DNA from: an uncultured Bacteroidales bacterium
Lineage (GTDB): Bacteria > Bacteroidota > Bacteroidia > Bacteroidales > Muribaculaceae
Direction: 5' to 3'
Assembly (NCBI GenBank): GCA_902779125.1
Contig: CACZAC010000021.1
Location: forward strand, 22,977 to 86,976
DNA length: 64,000 bases
Below, piece by piece: positions 24,619 to 32,714 of this stretch; the stretch's first letter is position 1, and every line of letters begins with the position of its first letter. Under the pieces are notes generated by a model that was not told the DNA's origin, ran no database searches, and was given only the letters and a program-made list of their open reading frames with translations. The translations under genes and the position numbers were made by a program.

Positions 24619-27600
24619 TTAGTTGAAGATGTACTTAATACCGATGGAGGCGTTCCAGCACTGACCGATGGACTTGTTGGGCACAAAGGTCTTGGTAAGG
24701 CTGTTGATAGCAGGATTGGTCGAGAAGGTAGCGTAACCCTCGGCATCAACGCCCTCATACTTGAGCAGGCGGGGATCGCTGCCAATCTCGGGATTGAGAT
24801 ACTTGCTCACACCCCAGCTGGAGTTGAAGAGGTTGAGGACGTTCTTGACGTCGAAGCTCAACTGCAGGGTGTGCTTAGCACCGCAGACGCGTACCGAGAA
24901 GTCATGCTTGTAGCTCAAGTCCACGCGGTGAACCCAGGGGCTGTAGAGGCTGTAAGGCTCGGCATACTCACCCTGATGGTTCTTCAGGCTCTTGTTGTTG
25001 TGAACATAGTCCATGAAGCGGGTCTTGCTATCGTTGTTGACGAAACGGAACTGGCCGTTCTCAACCTCGGCATCGGTGGGGATGTACATAGCATCGTAGT
25101 TGTAACCGTCACCGTTCATATCATTGTTCATCATGTAGGAATACTTGTAACCGCCGCGCCAGGTCTCATAGATCAGGCCATAGTGGTTACCGCTCTTGTC
25201 ATGACCGGTTGCCGAGAAGACGAAACGGTCGGGAGTCACATACTGTGAGTTGTGCAGCTTGATGTTGTTGGGACCCTCTACAGTGGGAACATAGGTGAAG
25301 GCGCTCTCGGCAGCCGAACCAGGCATACCGGTAACCTCCTTGTTCACGGTGTGGGTGTAAGCAGCCATCAGGCTCAGCCAGTCGACGGGACGGGCATTGA
25401 CGGTCACGTTGGCAATCCAACCATAACCACGGCTGGTGTTCTCGAGGACGAAAGCCTTGGTACCACGACGGAAGTTGTCGGGGAAGATGGGACGGTTGTC
25501 AGCACCGTTGAAGCGGGCATAACCACCCACGCTGGGCATGCTCCAGTCACTGATGCTGGCAGCATTGATGTTGCGGTTGAAGATACCCTCAACAGTCACG
25601 CTGAAGGGGAAGGAAACGGGGATGTTGTAGTCAATAGCCAACGAGGTCTTCCATACCATCGGCATCTTGAACTTGGGATCTACAGCCGAGATTGAGCTGG
25701 GAACGGTACCCATGTCGGAGGTCACGTTCTCGGGATAGCCCATGCTGATGAGCTTGTCGCGCAGAGCTGCAACAGTAGCCTTGCCATTGGCGTCGGTCAC
25801 CAGACCGCCGGCAAACTGGCTCATGTCGGTATTCTTGCTGTTGAGCTGTGCCTGATACTGTACCAGACCACCGTTGGTGGGCATGTTGGTGAAGAATACG
25901 AGGGGCAGACGGCCCGAGAAGAGGCCAGAACCACCACGGAGCTTCAAGGTGTTGTTGCCAAATACGTCCCAGCTGAAACCAACACGGGGTTGCACGATGA
26001 GGTTGCTGTTGGGCCACTTGCCAGTGTCGATGTGGCGAACATTGCCCTTCTTGTCATAGTAGTCGAGTGCCAAGATGGCGTTGTTGGTGATCAGGTCACC
26101 GTTGTTGAAGAACAGACCGTCGAGACGCAGACCGTAGGTCAGCTTGAAGTTGCGGGTCACGTTCCACTCGTCCTGCAGATACAGGCCGGCCTTGTTGAAC
26201 TGCACACGAGCAGCAGGCTTGGTCTCACTGCCGTAACCGTAGGTCAAGCAAACGACCTCGGGGATACCGCCGTTGATAAAGTCGTCAACGCTGTTGTAGC
26301 GATAGTAACCGGTACCGTTGCGCATGTACTGGTTGTCGGCCATCTGATGCTCAAAGGTGAGACCACCCATGAACTTGTGGTTACCATAGTACCAGGTGAC
26401 ATCGTCACGGATGTTCCAAATGGTGTTGTGAACGGCGTTGTTCCAAGTAAAGAGCTCATAACCCAGAGCCATGTAGTTGTCCTTGTTGCCGTACTCATCG
26501 GTCATCGTGATGTCGATGAAGGGGAACTCGCTGGAGTTGCTGGCGCGAACGTCATCGAGCTTGGAGAAGGTAGCCAGGAACTCGTTCGACAGGTTGTCGG
26601 CGAGACGGCTGTTCAAGTTAGCAGCAAACGAGTGTACCAGGTTGTCCATGCCATACATTGAGTTGGCGAAGGAGTAGGAGTACATGGACACGCGTGCGTT
26701 GGGCATACGGGTACCACCGTCCATCGAAGTAGCATTGGGGTTGGACCAGTAGCGGTTCTTGGTGTAGTTGTAACGCAACGACAAGTGGTGGTCGTGGCTG
26801 ATGTTCCAGTCCAGACGGGCCAGCAGCTTGTAGTTGTTCTCGTCGGCGGGGAAGTTGGTGTAAGAGCCAGTGTCATAACCATACTTGCCCATCACATGGT
26901 CACTGACGCGAGCCAGGTCGCGCAGGGTGGTGCGAGAGATGAAAGCATCAGCGTCACCGACGCCGTCCTCGGAAGCACGCCAGCGGTTAACGATGGTCGG
27001 CTGCTTGGTCATCTCACCGTTTACAAAGAAGAAGAGCTTGTCTTTCCAGATGGGGCCACCAAGGGTGAAACCGTAGGTGGTCACCTGGTCCTTCTCACGC
27101 GACTGAGGAATCTGATAACGGTCTACAGCATCACCGCGCATGTTCTCGTTGCGGTGGAAGATGTAGGCGCTGCCGCGGAAGGTGTTGGTACCGCTCTTGG
27201 TAACGGCGTTCACGCCACCACCGATGAAGTTGGTCTGACGCACGTCATAGGGCGAAATCACAACCTGCATTTCCTCGATAGCCTCGATTGAAATGGGGTT
27301 GCCACCACCGGGCAGACCGTCGCTCAGACCGAAGTTGTTATTAAAGTTGGCACCGTCAACGGTGAAGTTGGCCAGACGGCCGTCGGTACCGGCAAAGCTC
27401 ATGCCGTTACCACCGTAGGGCGACAGACGAGTCACGTCGGTCAGGCTACGGGTCACCGTGGGCAGGCTGCTGATCTGGCTGCTGTTGATGTTGGTTGCAG
27501 CACCAGTTTTTTCAGCCCTGAACTTGGTGGCCTCGGAGGTGACAACCACCTCACCGATAGTATTGGCACCAAGAGTCATGTCAACATTGAGGTCATAGGT

Positions 27601-27903
27601 CTCGGCGAGCTGCAGGGTCACGTCCTCGATTTGACGAGTCTGGTAACCGATGTAGCTTACTGTAACCGTGTAGGGACCACCGGGTCGCATACCACGCATG
27701 GTATAGCGTCCGTCGATGTTGGTAACGGCGTTGTACTTGGTGCCCGAAGGCGTGTGCAACGCGGTAACCGTGGCGCCAATCAACGCCTCCTGGTTTTCAT
27801 CGGTCACGACACCGGACATTGCCGAGGTCGTCACCTGAGCACTTGCCGACAATGCCACGAAGAACATTGCCACCAAAGCCAAAAGCTTAACTGTTCTCAA
27901 CAT
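24619..27903 (-). CDS. TonB-dependent receptor, Oar-like
   Basis: 1094 residues. After the signal peptide (about 1-22), a carboxypeptidase-regulatory-like domain (SGVVTDENQEALIGATVTAL..., 30-115) precedes the plug (SLPTVTRSLTDVTRLSPYGG..., about 140-270) and a large beta-barrel ending in GIKYIFN. Plug motifs EAIEEMQVVISPYDVRQ and VNAVTKSGTNTFRGSAYIF are typical of Oar-type receptors rather than SusC. It would import a ligand in a TonB-driven way, or act in secretion as some Oar proteins do. Its partner is the BACON/OB lipoprotein just downstream, not a SusD protein. A long leader of about 250 nt precedes it. Confidence 0.92.
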   Translation of the reverse strand: MLRTVKLLALVAMFFVALSASAQVTTSAMSGVVTDENQEALIGATVTALHTPSGTKYNAVTNIDGRYTMRGMRPGGPYTVTVSYIGYQTRQIEDVTLQLAETYDLNVDMTLGANTIGEVVVTSEATKFRAEKTGAATNINSSQISSLPTVTRSLTDVTRLSPYGGNGMSFAGTDGRLANFTVDGANFNNNFGLSDGLPGGGNPISIEAIEEMQVVISPYDVRQTNFIGGGVNAVTKSGTNTFRGSAYIFHRNENMRGDAVDRYQIPQSREKDQVTTYGFTLGGPIWKDKLFFFVNGEMTKQPTIVNRWRASEDGVGDADAFISRTTLRDLARVSDHVMGKYGYDTGSYTNFPADENNYKLLARLDWNISHDHHLSLRYNYTKNRYWSNPNATSMDGGTRMPNARVSMYSYSFANSMYGMDNLVHSFAANLNSRLADNLSNEFLATFSKLDDVRASNSSEFPFIDITMTDEYGNKDNYMALGYELFTWNNAVHNTIWNIRDDVTWYYGNHKFMGGLTFEHQMADNQYMRNGTGYYRYNSVDDFINGGIPEVVCLTYGYGSETKPAARVQFNKAGLYLQDEWNVTRNFKLTYGLRLDGLFFNNGDLITNNAILALDYYDKKGNVRHIDTGKWPNSNLIVQPRVGFSWDVFGNNTLKLRGGSGLFSGRLPLVFFTNMPTNGGLVQYQAQLNSKNTDMSQFAGGLVTDANGKATVAALRDKLISMGYPENVTSDMGTVPSSISAVDPKFKMPMVWKTSLAIDYNIPVSFPFSVTVEGIFNRNINAASISDWSMPSVGGYARFNGADNRPIFPDNFRRGTKAFVLENTSRGYGWIANVTVNARPVDWLSLMAAYTHTVNKEVTGMPGSAAESAFTYVPTVEGPNNIKLHNSQYVTPDRFVFSATGHDKSGNHYGLIYETWRGGYKYSYMMNNDMNGDGYNYDAMYIPTDAEVENGQFRFVNNDSKTRFMDYVHNNKSLKNHQGEYAEPYSLYSPWVHRVDLSYKHDFSVRVCGAKHTLQLSFDVKNVLNLFNSSWGVSKYLNPEIGSDPRLLKYEGVDAEGYATFSTNPAINSLTKTFVPNKSIGQCWNASIGIKYIFN

Positions 27904-27984
27904 ACAAATAATTAGTTTTTAAATTTAAAAAAATAGTAATTATAAATAATTTGTTTTGTTTAATTGACATTTATAAAAGAATTT

Positions 27985-28023
27985 GCGCCATATTAGCGGT
28001 AGTTACCCCGTCTAATGTGGCGC
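27985..28023 (-). promoter_or_regulatory. Leader hairpin upstream of the TonB receptor
   Basis: A 12-bp stem (GCGCCATATTAG with CTAATGTGGCGC, one G-U pair) encloses 15 bases and lies in the presumed leader, about 80 bp before the ATG. On the minus strand it is followed by AAATTCTTTT, so it could work as an attenuator. I cannot match it to a known riboswitch. Confidence 0.4.
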
Positions 28024-28152
28024 GTTATTGCAGTCTTCCCTTGCTTGCAGTGGGTTGTAGAACGTGTTCACCGATCGACCACTACAAGTTATCCTAAAAG
28101 GTATTACAAAAGAATAAACTGACATTTCTCTTAATAGCCCATAATTCGAGTG

Positions 28153-28182
28153 CAAAGGTAGACATTTTTCCTCAACTGGCAA
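28153..28182 (-). promoter_or_regulatory. Promoter of the TonB receptor operon
   Basis: Minus-strand TACCTTTG (28153-28160) with TTG 19 bp upstream (28180-28182). The transcript would have a leader of about 245 nt that includes the hairpin at 27985-28023. Confidence 0.6.
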
Positions 28183-28257
28183 GCATCTAGCAGCTAGATT
28201 TATTAACAAATCCTGCCTTTAACACAATTAACTAAAAATAGTCAAAAAAAATGAGGC

Positions 28258-28800
28258 ACAGGCGGGAGAGGAAGCCCTGACGCGAGGGGCCGCGACGGGA
28301 GGGATGCTTGAGGAATGACGGCGGCTTTGCCGCCGCCCACAGGACAAAGCGGGCGGGAACAGGGGCCGCGGCAGGAGCCGCGGCATAGCCGACCCTGACG
28401 CGGGGGTGGCGGCAATGACGCGGGAACTGCGGGAACAGGGGCCGCAGCGGAAGCCGCGGCATAGCCGACCCTGACGCGGGGGCGGGGGCGATGACGCGGG
28501 ACAAAGCGGGCGAAGGGGCCGCGGCAGGAGCCGCGGCATGGGCGACCCTGACGCGGGGGCGGTGGCGCTGACGCGGGAAGAGGCGGGAACAGGGGCTGCG
28601 GCGGGAGCCGCGGCATGGTCGACCCTGACGCGGGGGCGGTGGCGCTGACGCGGGACAAAGCGGGCGCGAACAGGGGCCGCGGCATAGCCGACCCTGACGC
28701 GGGGGCGGGGGCGGTGGCGCTGACGCGGGACAAAACGGGCGAAGGGGCCGCGGCGGGAGCCGCGGCATGGTCGACCCTGTCGCGGGGGGTGGCATTGAGG
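28258..28800 (+). repeat. GC-rich hairpin repeat array 3 (largest), head plus about 6 units
   Basis: The head hairpin GGCGGC-TTT-GCCGCC (28320-28334) and GCCCACAGGACAAAGC are followed by units near 28363, 28439, 28516, 28592, 28673 and 28745, about 76 bp apart. Each has GCCGCGGC arms around a GGGA/AGGA loop, CATRGYCGAC, CCTGACGCGGGGGCGG and a second TGACGCGGGA element. The unit at 28673 has lost one arm. The array sits in the 1057-bp divergent gap between the TonB receptor and the MBOAT gene; the rest of the gap holds two promoters and a leader hairpin. Pro/Arg-rich open frames here are artefacts. Confidence 0.85.
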
Positions 28801-28839
28801 CGGGGGTGGTGGGGATGGTGGGGTGATTTTTCTTTATTA

Positions 28840-28873
28840 TTGGGGAGGGGTAATGAGAAAATGATTACCTTTG
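28840..28873 (+). promoter_or_regulatory. Promoter of the MBOAT gene
   Basis: TACCTTTG (28866-28873), followed by C, matches the -7 consensus, with TTG at 28840-28842 at a rather wide 23-bp spacing. GGTAAT and ATTACC form a short inverted repeat across the spacer. Confidence 0.55.
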
Positions 28874-28960
28874 CAACGCTATAACTCATCATTTCTATAA
28901 CACGCCTGGTGCAGAGCCTCTGTGCGGACGTTTTATTGAAAATGAAGTAATAAAGGGGAT

Positions 28961-30406
28961 ATGCTTTTTAATTCTCTGGAGTTTTTCCTGTTCCTGCCGA
29001 TAGTGTTTGTTCTCTATTGGTTTGTCTTTCGTGGTCGCCGTTGGCAAAATCTGCTGGTGGTGGCTGCGAGTTATGTCTTCTATGGCTGGTGGGACTGGAG
29101 ATTCCTGATATTGATTGCCATCACGTCGTGCTGCAGTTTTGCCAGTGGTTTGCTGCTGGAGCATTTTGAGGGGAAACGTCGTTTTCAGCAACTTGTAAGT
29201 GCCTGCAACATTGTGATTAACCTCACTATCCTCTTCATTTTCAAATATTTTAACTTCTTCACCGAGAGTTTGAACATGCTGTTGGATTCGTTGTTGGGAT
29301 ACCACCTGGACAACGTGACCGTGAACATTGTCCTGCCTGTGGGCATCAGTTTCTATACCTTCCAGGCCTTGAGTTACAGCATCGACGTCTATCAGAAGAA
29401 ACTGCGCGCAACGCATGACGTGGTGGAATTCTTCGCCTACATCAGTTTCTTCCCGCAGCTGGTGGCTGGCCCTATCGAACGTGCCACGAACCTGCTGCCA
29501 CAGTTCCAGAGGGAACGCCGCTTTGATTACGCCCAAGCAGTTGACGGCTTGAGACAGATGCTGTGGGGATTCCTTAAAAAGCTTGTCGTTGCTGACAACT
29601 GTGCCAAAATCGTGAATGACTACTGGGACCAATACCAGGACTTGCCCGCTGTGTCGCTGTTCCTGCTCGGTGTGCTATTTACGTTCCAAATATACTGCGA
29701 TTTCTCGGGCTATTCAGATATTGCCATCGGATGTGCCCGGTTGTTCGGGTTTAACCTGATGCGGAATTTCAATTTCCCGTATTTCTCGCGCAGTATTCCT
29801 GAGTTTTGGCGCCGATGGCATATCTCGTTGACCACATGGTTCCGTGACTACATTTATTTTCCGCTGGGTGGCAGCCGTTGCGGCAAATGGAAAATCATCC
29901 GCAACGTCTTTATCGTGTGGGCCGTCAGCGGTCTGTGGCACGGAGCGAACTGGACATTCGTCTGCTGGGGCTTGTTCCACGCCACCCTGCTGGCCATCTA
30001 TAACCTGTTCGGCATCAACACCAAGTACAAGCAAGTGGTAGCGCATGGTCGCTTTTTCCCCAACATCAAGGAAACGCTGCAGATGGGGTTGACGTTCTTC
30101 CTGGCCGTAATCGGCTGGATTATCTTCCGAGCCGAGACGATGACGCAGGCTTGGCAATTCCTCACGGCGATGGTAAGCAACAAGTTCTTTGATGCCTCGC
30201 TTGTCAAGGGTGGTACCTACCTGCTGCTCGGCATTGCGCTGCTGGCAGTGGAATGGCTGCAACGTGACAAACAGCACGCGTTGCAATTCGGCAGTCAACC
30301 TGCATTTAAGCACGCAGCGGTGCGGTGGGGCATCTATTACCTGATCATCCTTATCTGTTACCAGTTTGCCGGTTCATCCCAAACGTTTATCTACTTCCAA
30401 TTCTGA
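28961..30406 (+). CDS. MBOAT family O-acyltransferase (AlgI-like)
   Basis: 481 residues, many membrane helices. AlgI-like MBOAT proteins move acyl (usually acetyl) groups across the cytoplasmic membrane to an exported glycan. Signature regions are present: SFYTFQALSYSIDVYQKK (about 130), FFPQLVAGPIERATNLLPQF, EFWRRWHISLTTWFRDYIYF and VSGLWHGANWTFVCWG, with the catalytic His in GLWHGA near residue 327. The next gene, 8 bp on, is an SGNH-like exported protein that would be the periplasmic acyl acceptor/transferase, as in AlgI/AlgJ-X pairs. Confidence 0.93.
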   Translation: MLFNSLEFFLFLPIVFVLYWFVFRGRRWQNLLVVAASYVFYGWWDWRFLILIAITSCCSFASGLLLEHFEGKRRFQQLVSACNIVINLTILFIFKYFNFFTESLNMLLDSLLGYHLDNVTVNIVLPVGISFYTFQALSYSIDVYQKKLRATHDVVEFFAYISFFPQLVAGPIERATNLLPQFQRERRFDYAQAVDGLRQMLWGFLKKLVVADNCAKIVNDYWDQYQDLPAVSLFLLGVLFTFQIYCDFSGYSDIAIGCARLFGFNLMRNFNFPYFSRSIPEFWRRWHISLTTWFRDYIYFPLGGSRCGKWKIIRNVFIVWAVSGLWHGANWTFVCWGLFHATLLAIYNLFGINTKYKQVVAHGRFFPNIKETLQMGLTFFLAVIGWIIFRAETMTQAWQFLTAMVSNKFFDASLVKGGTYLLLGIALLAVEWLQRDKQHALQFGSQPAFKHAAVRWGIYYLIILICYQFAGSSQTFIYFQF

Positions 30407-30414
30407 TAGCAGCA

Positions 30415-31338
30415 ATGAAAAAGTTCATATATAAGACAGTAGCGTTCGTTTTGCCGTTCTGGTTGTTGCTGACGGTGGTGGACTACCTGTTTTCTCAGGT
30501 TGCCAAGGAGACGAACGACTATGCCTTTGCTATCGAGTCATGGCATGACGTGATGAATGGGGATGTTGAAGCCGATGTTGTTGTCATGGGAAGTTCCCGA
30601 GCGTTGTACCATATGAATCCAGTGGTCATGGACAGCATCCTGGGCGAAAACACCTACAACCTGGGTGTTGACGGCAGGAACCTGAACACCCAGATCAACA
30701 AGTACTACATCTACCGCAAACGCAACAAGAAACCAAGGCTCATCATCCAGAACATCGACGCCTTTGCACTAAAATATGAGGTAGGTTACAATAAATACCA
30801 GTTCTTCCCCTACTTCTGGGATGAGGACATGAGAAAAGCCTATTTCAACGAAGAGCCATTTACCGCTGGAGAAAAGTACTTGCCAATGTATCGATATATC
30901 CATCGCGGATTATGGGTTTTTCTCTCGAATAACGAGAAGCATCTAGTGAAGGGATTTAGAGGTCAAAACTCCTCGTGGAACGGAAGTGCATTTGAGCGTA
31001 TTGACTCTATTCCTTTTGTTGTCAGTGACACGACCTCACGCAGATTTGACGAATATCTGTCCCAAGTCAAAGCAGACGGCATCAAAGTGGTGTTTGTGTA
31101 CTCCCCTATCTACATCGGCGCCACCCGCAAGATGACAGACCAGAAGCGGGTGTATGCCACCTATCAACATTATGCCGACAAATACGACATTCCCATCCTG
31201 GATTACACGAATATGTGGCTGTGCTACGATACCAGCTATTTCTACAACGCCATGCACCTGAACAAACAAGGTGCCGACATCTTCTCGGACTCGCTGGCCC
31301 ATGACATCAAGAGACTTGGTATCCTGAATAAGCCATGA
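30415..31338 (+). CDS. SGNH-hydrolase-like protein, partner of MBOAT
   Basis: 307 residues from the ATG at 30415, 8 bp after the MBOAT stop; the open frame extends upstream into the MBOAT gene but the signal/anchor (FIYKTVAFVLPFWLLLTVVD) marks the real start. VVVMGSSRALYHMNP supplies the block I Ser (near residue 60) and AMHLNKQGADIFS the C-terminal His of an SGNH fold. Such proteins complete O-acetylation of exopolysaccharide or cell-wall glycan outside the membrane, taking the acyl group from the MBOAT protein. Target glycan unknown. Confidence 0.83.
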   Translation: MKKFIYKTVAFVLPFWLLLTVVDYLFSQVAKETNDYAFAIESWHDVMNGDVEADVVVMGSSRALYHMNPVVMDSILGENTYNLGVDGRNLNTQINKYYIYRKRNKKPRLIIQNIDAFALKYEVGYNKYQFFPYFWDEDMRKAYFNEEPFTAGEKYLPMYRYIHRGLWVFLSNNEKHLVKGFRGQNSSWNGSAFERIDSIPFVVSDTTSRRFDEYLSQVKADGIKVVFVYSPIYIGATRKMTDQKRVYATYQHYADKYDIPILDYTNMWLCYDTSYFYNAMHLNKQGADIFSDSLAHDIKRLGILNKP

Positions 31339-31394
31339 AGTTTTCCCAAAATTGTGCTCGCCAAGCCGTTCATGCCCATAGACAATAGAGACGG

Positions 31395-31418
31395 CAGCAT
31401 CTCTGTTACGAGATGCTG
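31395..31418. terminator. Hairpin between convergent genes
   Basis: CAGCATCTC and GAGATGCTG arms with a six-base loop lie about 55 bp after the SGNH-like gene and 45 bp beyond the end of the convergent acyltransferase gene. No strong T-run on either side, so termination is uncertain. Confidence 0.45.
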
Positions 31419-31461
31419 AAAATGGGATGAGCGTGTCGTCTAATCGATAATCGGGAGAGAA

Positions 31462-32451
31462 TTATTTCAGCCTCAGGACCTTACTTATATAGTCTGAAAC
31501 CGGCATAAGCAGACATGCGACCAAATAAGACGTGATGACCCAAACCAGCCAGATGAGTGGTGGCCACTTGAACATGAGATAAAAGTCGTTAAACAGTTTC
31601 CATGCCAGATAACCGTGAACAAACCACATCATCATTGATTTGTTGCCAAGAGGCACAAAGACGTGCTGTATCAATTTTGTTGGCGAGAAATGGAGAAGAA
31701 TCAAAACTACAATTGCGGCAAAATAGGGAACAATCGGTATGGGCAATAACCATTTAACCACAAACACAATGACGAGCAAAGCCAATACCAACAGATTCTT
31801 ACCTTTCAACTTGCTCCAAGTCAAGTCATGGCCTGCAAAAAACCACCTTGCCATCACAGCACCAAAGGTGAAGTTGGACAAGGTCTGAAGGACCAATACG
31901 GGATGATATGCCCAATAGTTATAGCGCAGGAAAGTCATATAGTAACGACTTATTAACCAGGTCATTAACAATGAAATAGCGCAAGTCACCAAGATGGATA
32001 ATATATTGCCTAAACGGTCAACGCACTTAAAAATGACCCTTGAACCCAGTGAGACAAATACGTATGGCAGCAAGAACCATGTGTACTGGTTATAATCCCA
32101 ACGCCAGCCTAAAAAGTTTGTCAGCACAAGATAAGGAGACCTTGGAAACAATTCAGGTTTCAACCAAAACCCAAGAGCAACCGCGAAGAGCAGCACTACT
32201 AGCCAAAATGAGATAAACAGGCGCAAGTTGCGTTTTAGCAGATAACTATAAGTGAGACGATTATTCCTATAAGCGTAGTACAATCCATAACCACTGACAA
32301 CCATAAAAAACGCAATCGGATGACACGTTTTTCCTATGAACATAGCCATTTCATTTGATAATCCGTTGGGGCCTAACACACGACCAAAATGGTATGCCAG
32401 CATCAGTAGAATTGCCAAGCCTTTTACTAGTGCAGATTGTTCTCGACTCAT
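31462..32451 (-). CDS. Acyltransferase 3 family membrane protein
   Basis: 329 residues from the ATG at 32451 (MSREQSALVKGLAILLMLAYHF); an upstream in-frame ATG at 32490 would add 13 residues. About ten membrane helices. The LVKGLAILLMLAYHFGR opening with its conserved His, followed by a FMVVSGYGLYYAYR stretch, is the acyltransferase 3 signature. Members O-acylate surface glycans or lipids. Its position opposite the MBOAT/SGNH pair suggests a glycan-modification neighbourhood, though it is on the other strand with its own promoter. Confidence 0.85.
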   Translation of the reverse strand: MSREQSALVKGLAILLMLAYHFGRVLGPNGLSNEMAMFIGKTCHPIAFFMVVSGYGLYYAYRNNRLTYSYLLKRNLRLFISFWLVVLLFAVALGFWLKPELFPRSPYLVLTNFLGWRWDYNQYTWFLLPYVFVSLGSRVIFKCVDRLGNILSILVTCAISLLMTWLISRYYMTFLRYNYWAYHPVLVLQTLSNFTFGAVMARWFFAGHDLTWSKLKGKNLLVLALLVIVFVVKWLLPIPIVPYFAAIVVLILLHFSPTKLIQHVFVPLGNKSMMMWFVHGYLAWKLFNDFYLMFKWPPLIWLVWVITSYLVACLLMPVSDYISKVLRLK

Positions 32452-32565
32452 ATTATTATCCGTAATACTATTAAATGAAACCCCTTTCAAAAACCACAGG
32501 ACCGAAGAATCTCATGGATTATAAGTTCCATTGGTAAAAATGAATTTGCGGAGGTTTAGCGGTTG

Positions 32566-32595
32566 CAAAGATAGTCATTTATTCAGAGATAACAA
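32566..32595 (-). promoter_or_regulatory. Promoter of the acyltransferase 3 gene
   Basis: Minus-strand TATCTTTG (32566-32573), a 19-bp spacer and TTG (32593-32595). About 115 nt of leader precede the ATG at 32451. Confidence 0.65.
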
Positions 32596-32714
32596 GAATT
32601 ATCTCATCATCCCACGTCGAAACCATACCAGAACCGGTAGTGTTCCCGATGAGACACCACCGATTCCGGTAATCATTTCCTTTATTATTCACCCATTACG
32701 GGGATGGAGACTGT

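Noticed and set aside
27904-28152. Cobalamin or other known riboswitch in the TonB receptor leader
   Set aside because: No B12-box or other recognisable riboswitch core could be found; only a simple hairpin is visible.
28258-28800. Regularly spaced repeats resembling a CRISPR array
   Set aside because: The intervening sequences are themselves repeat-derived and GC-rich, unit length varies, arms are self-complementary with degenerate loops, and there are no cas genes nearby.
28228-28892. Long Pro/Arg/Ala-rich open frames (up to about 216 codons) on the minus strand, and similar ones at 15878-16282
   Set aside because: They are translations of the GC-rich hairpin repeats in several frames; no signal, no conserved domain and the sequence is better explained as non-coding repeats.
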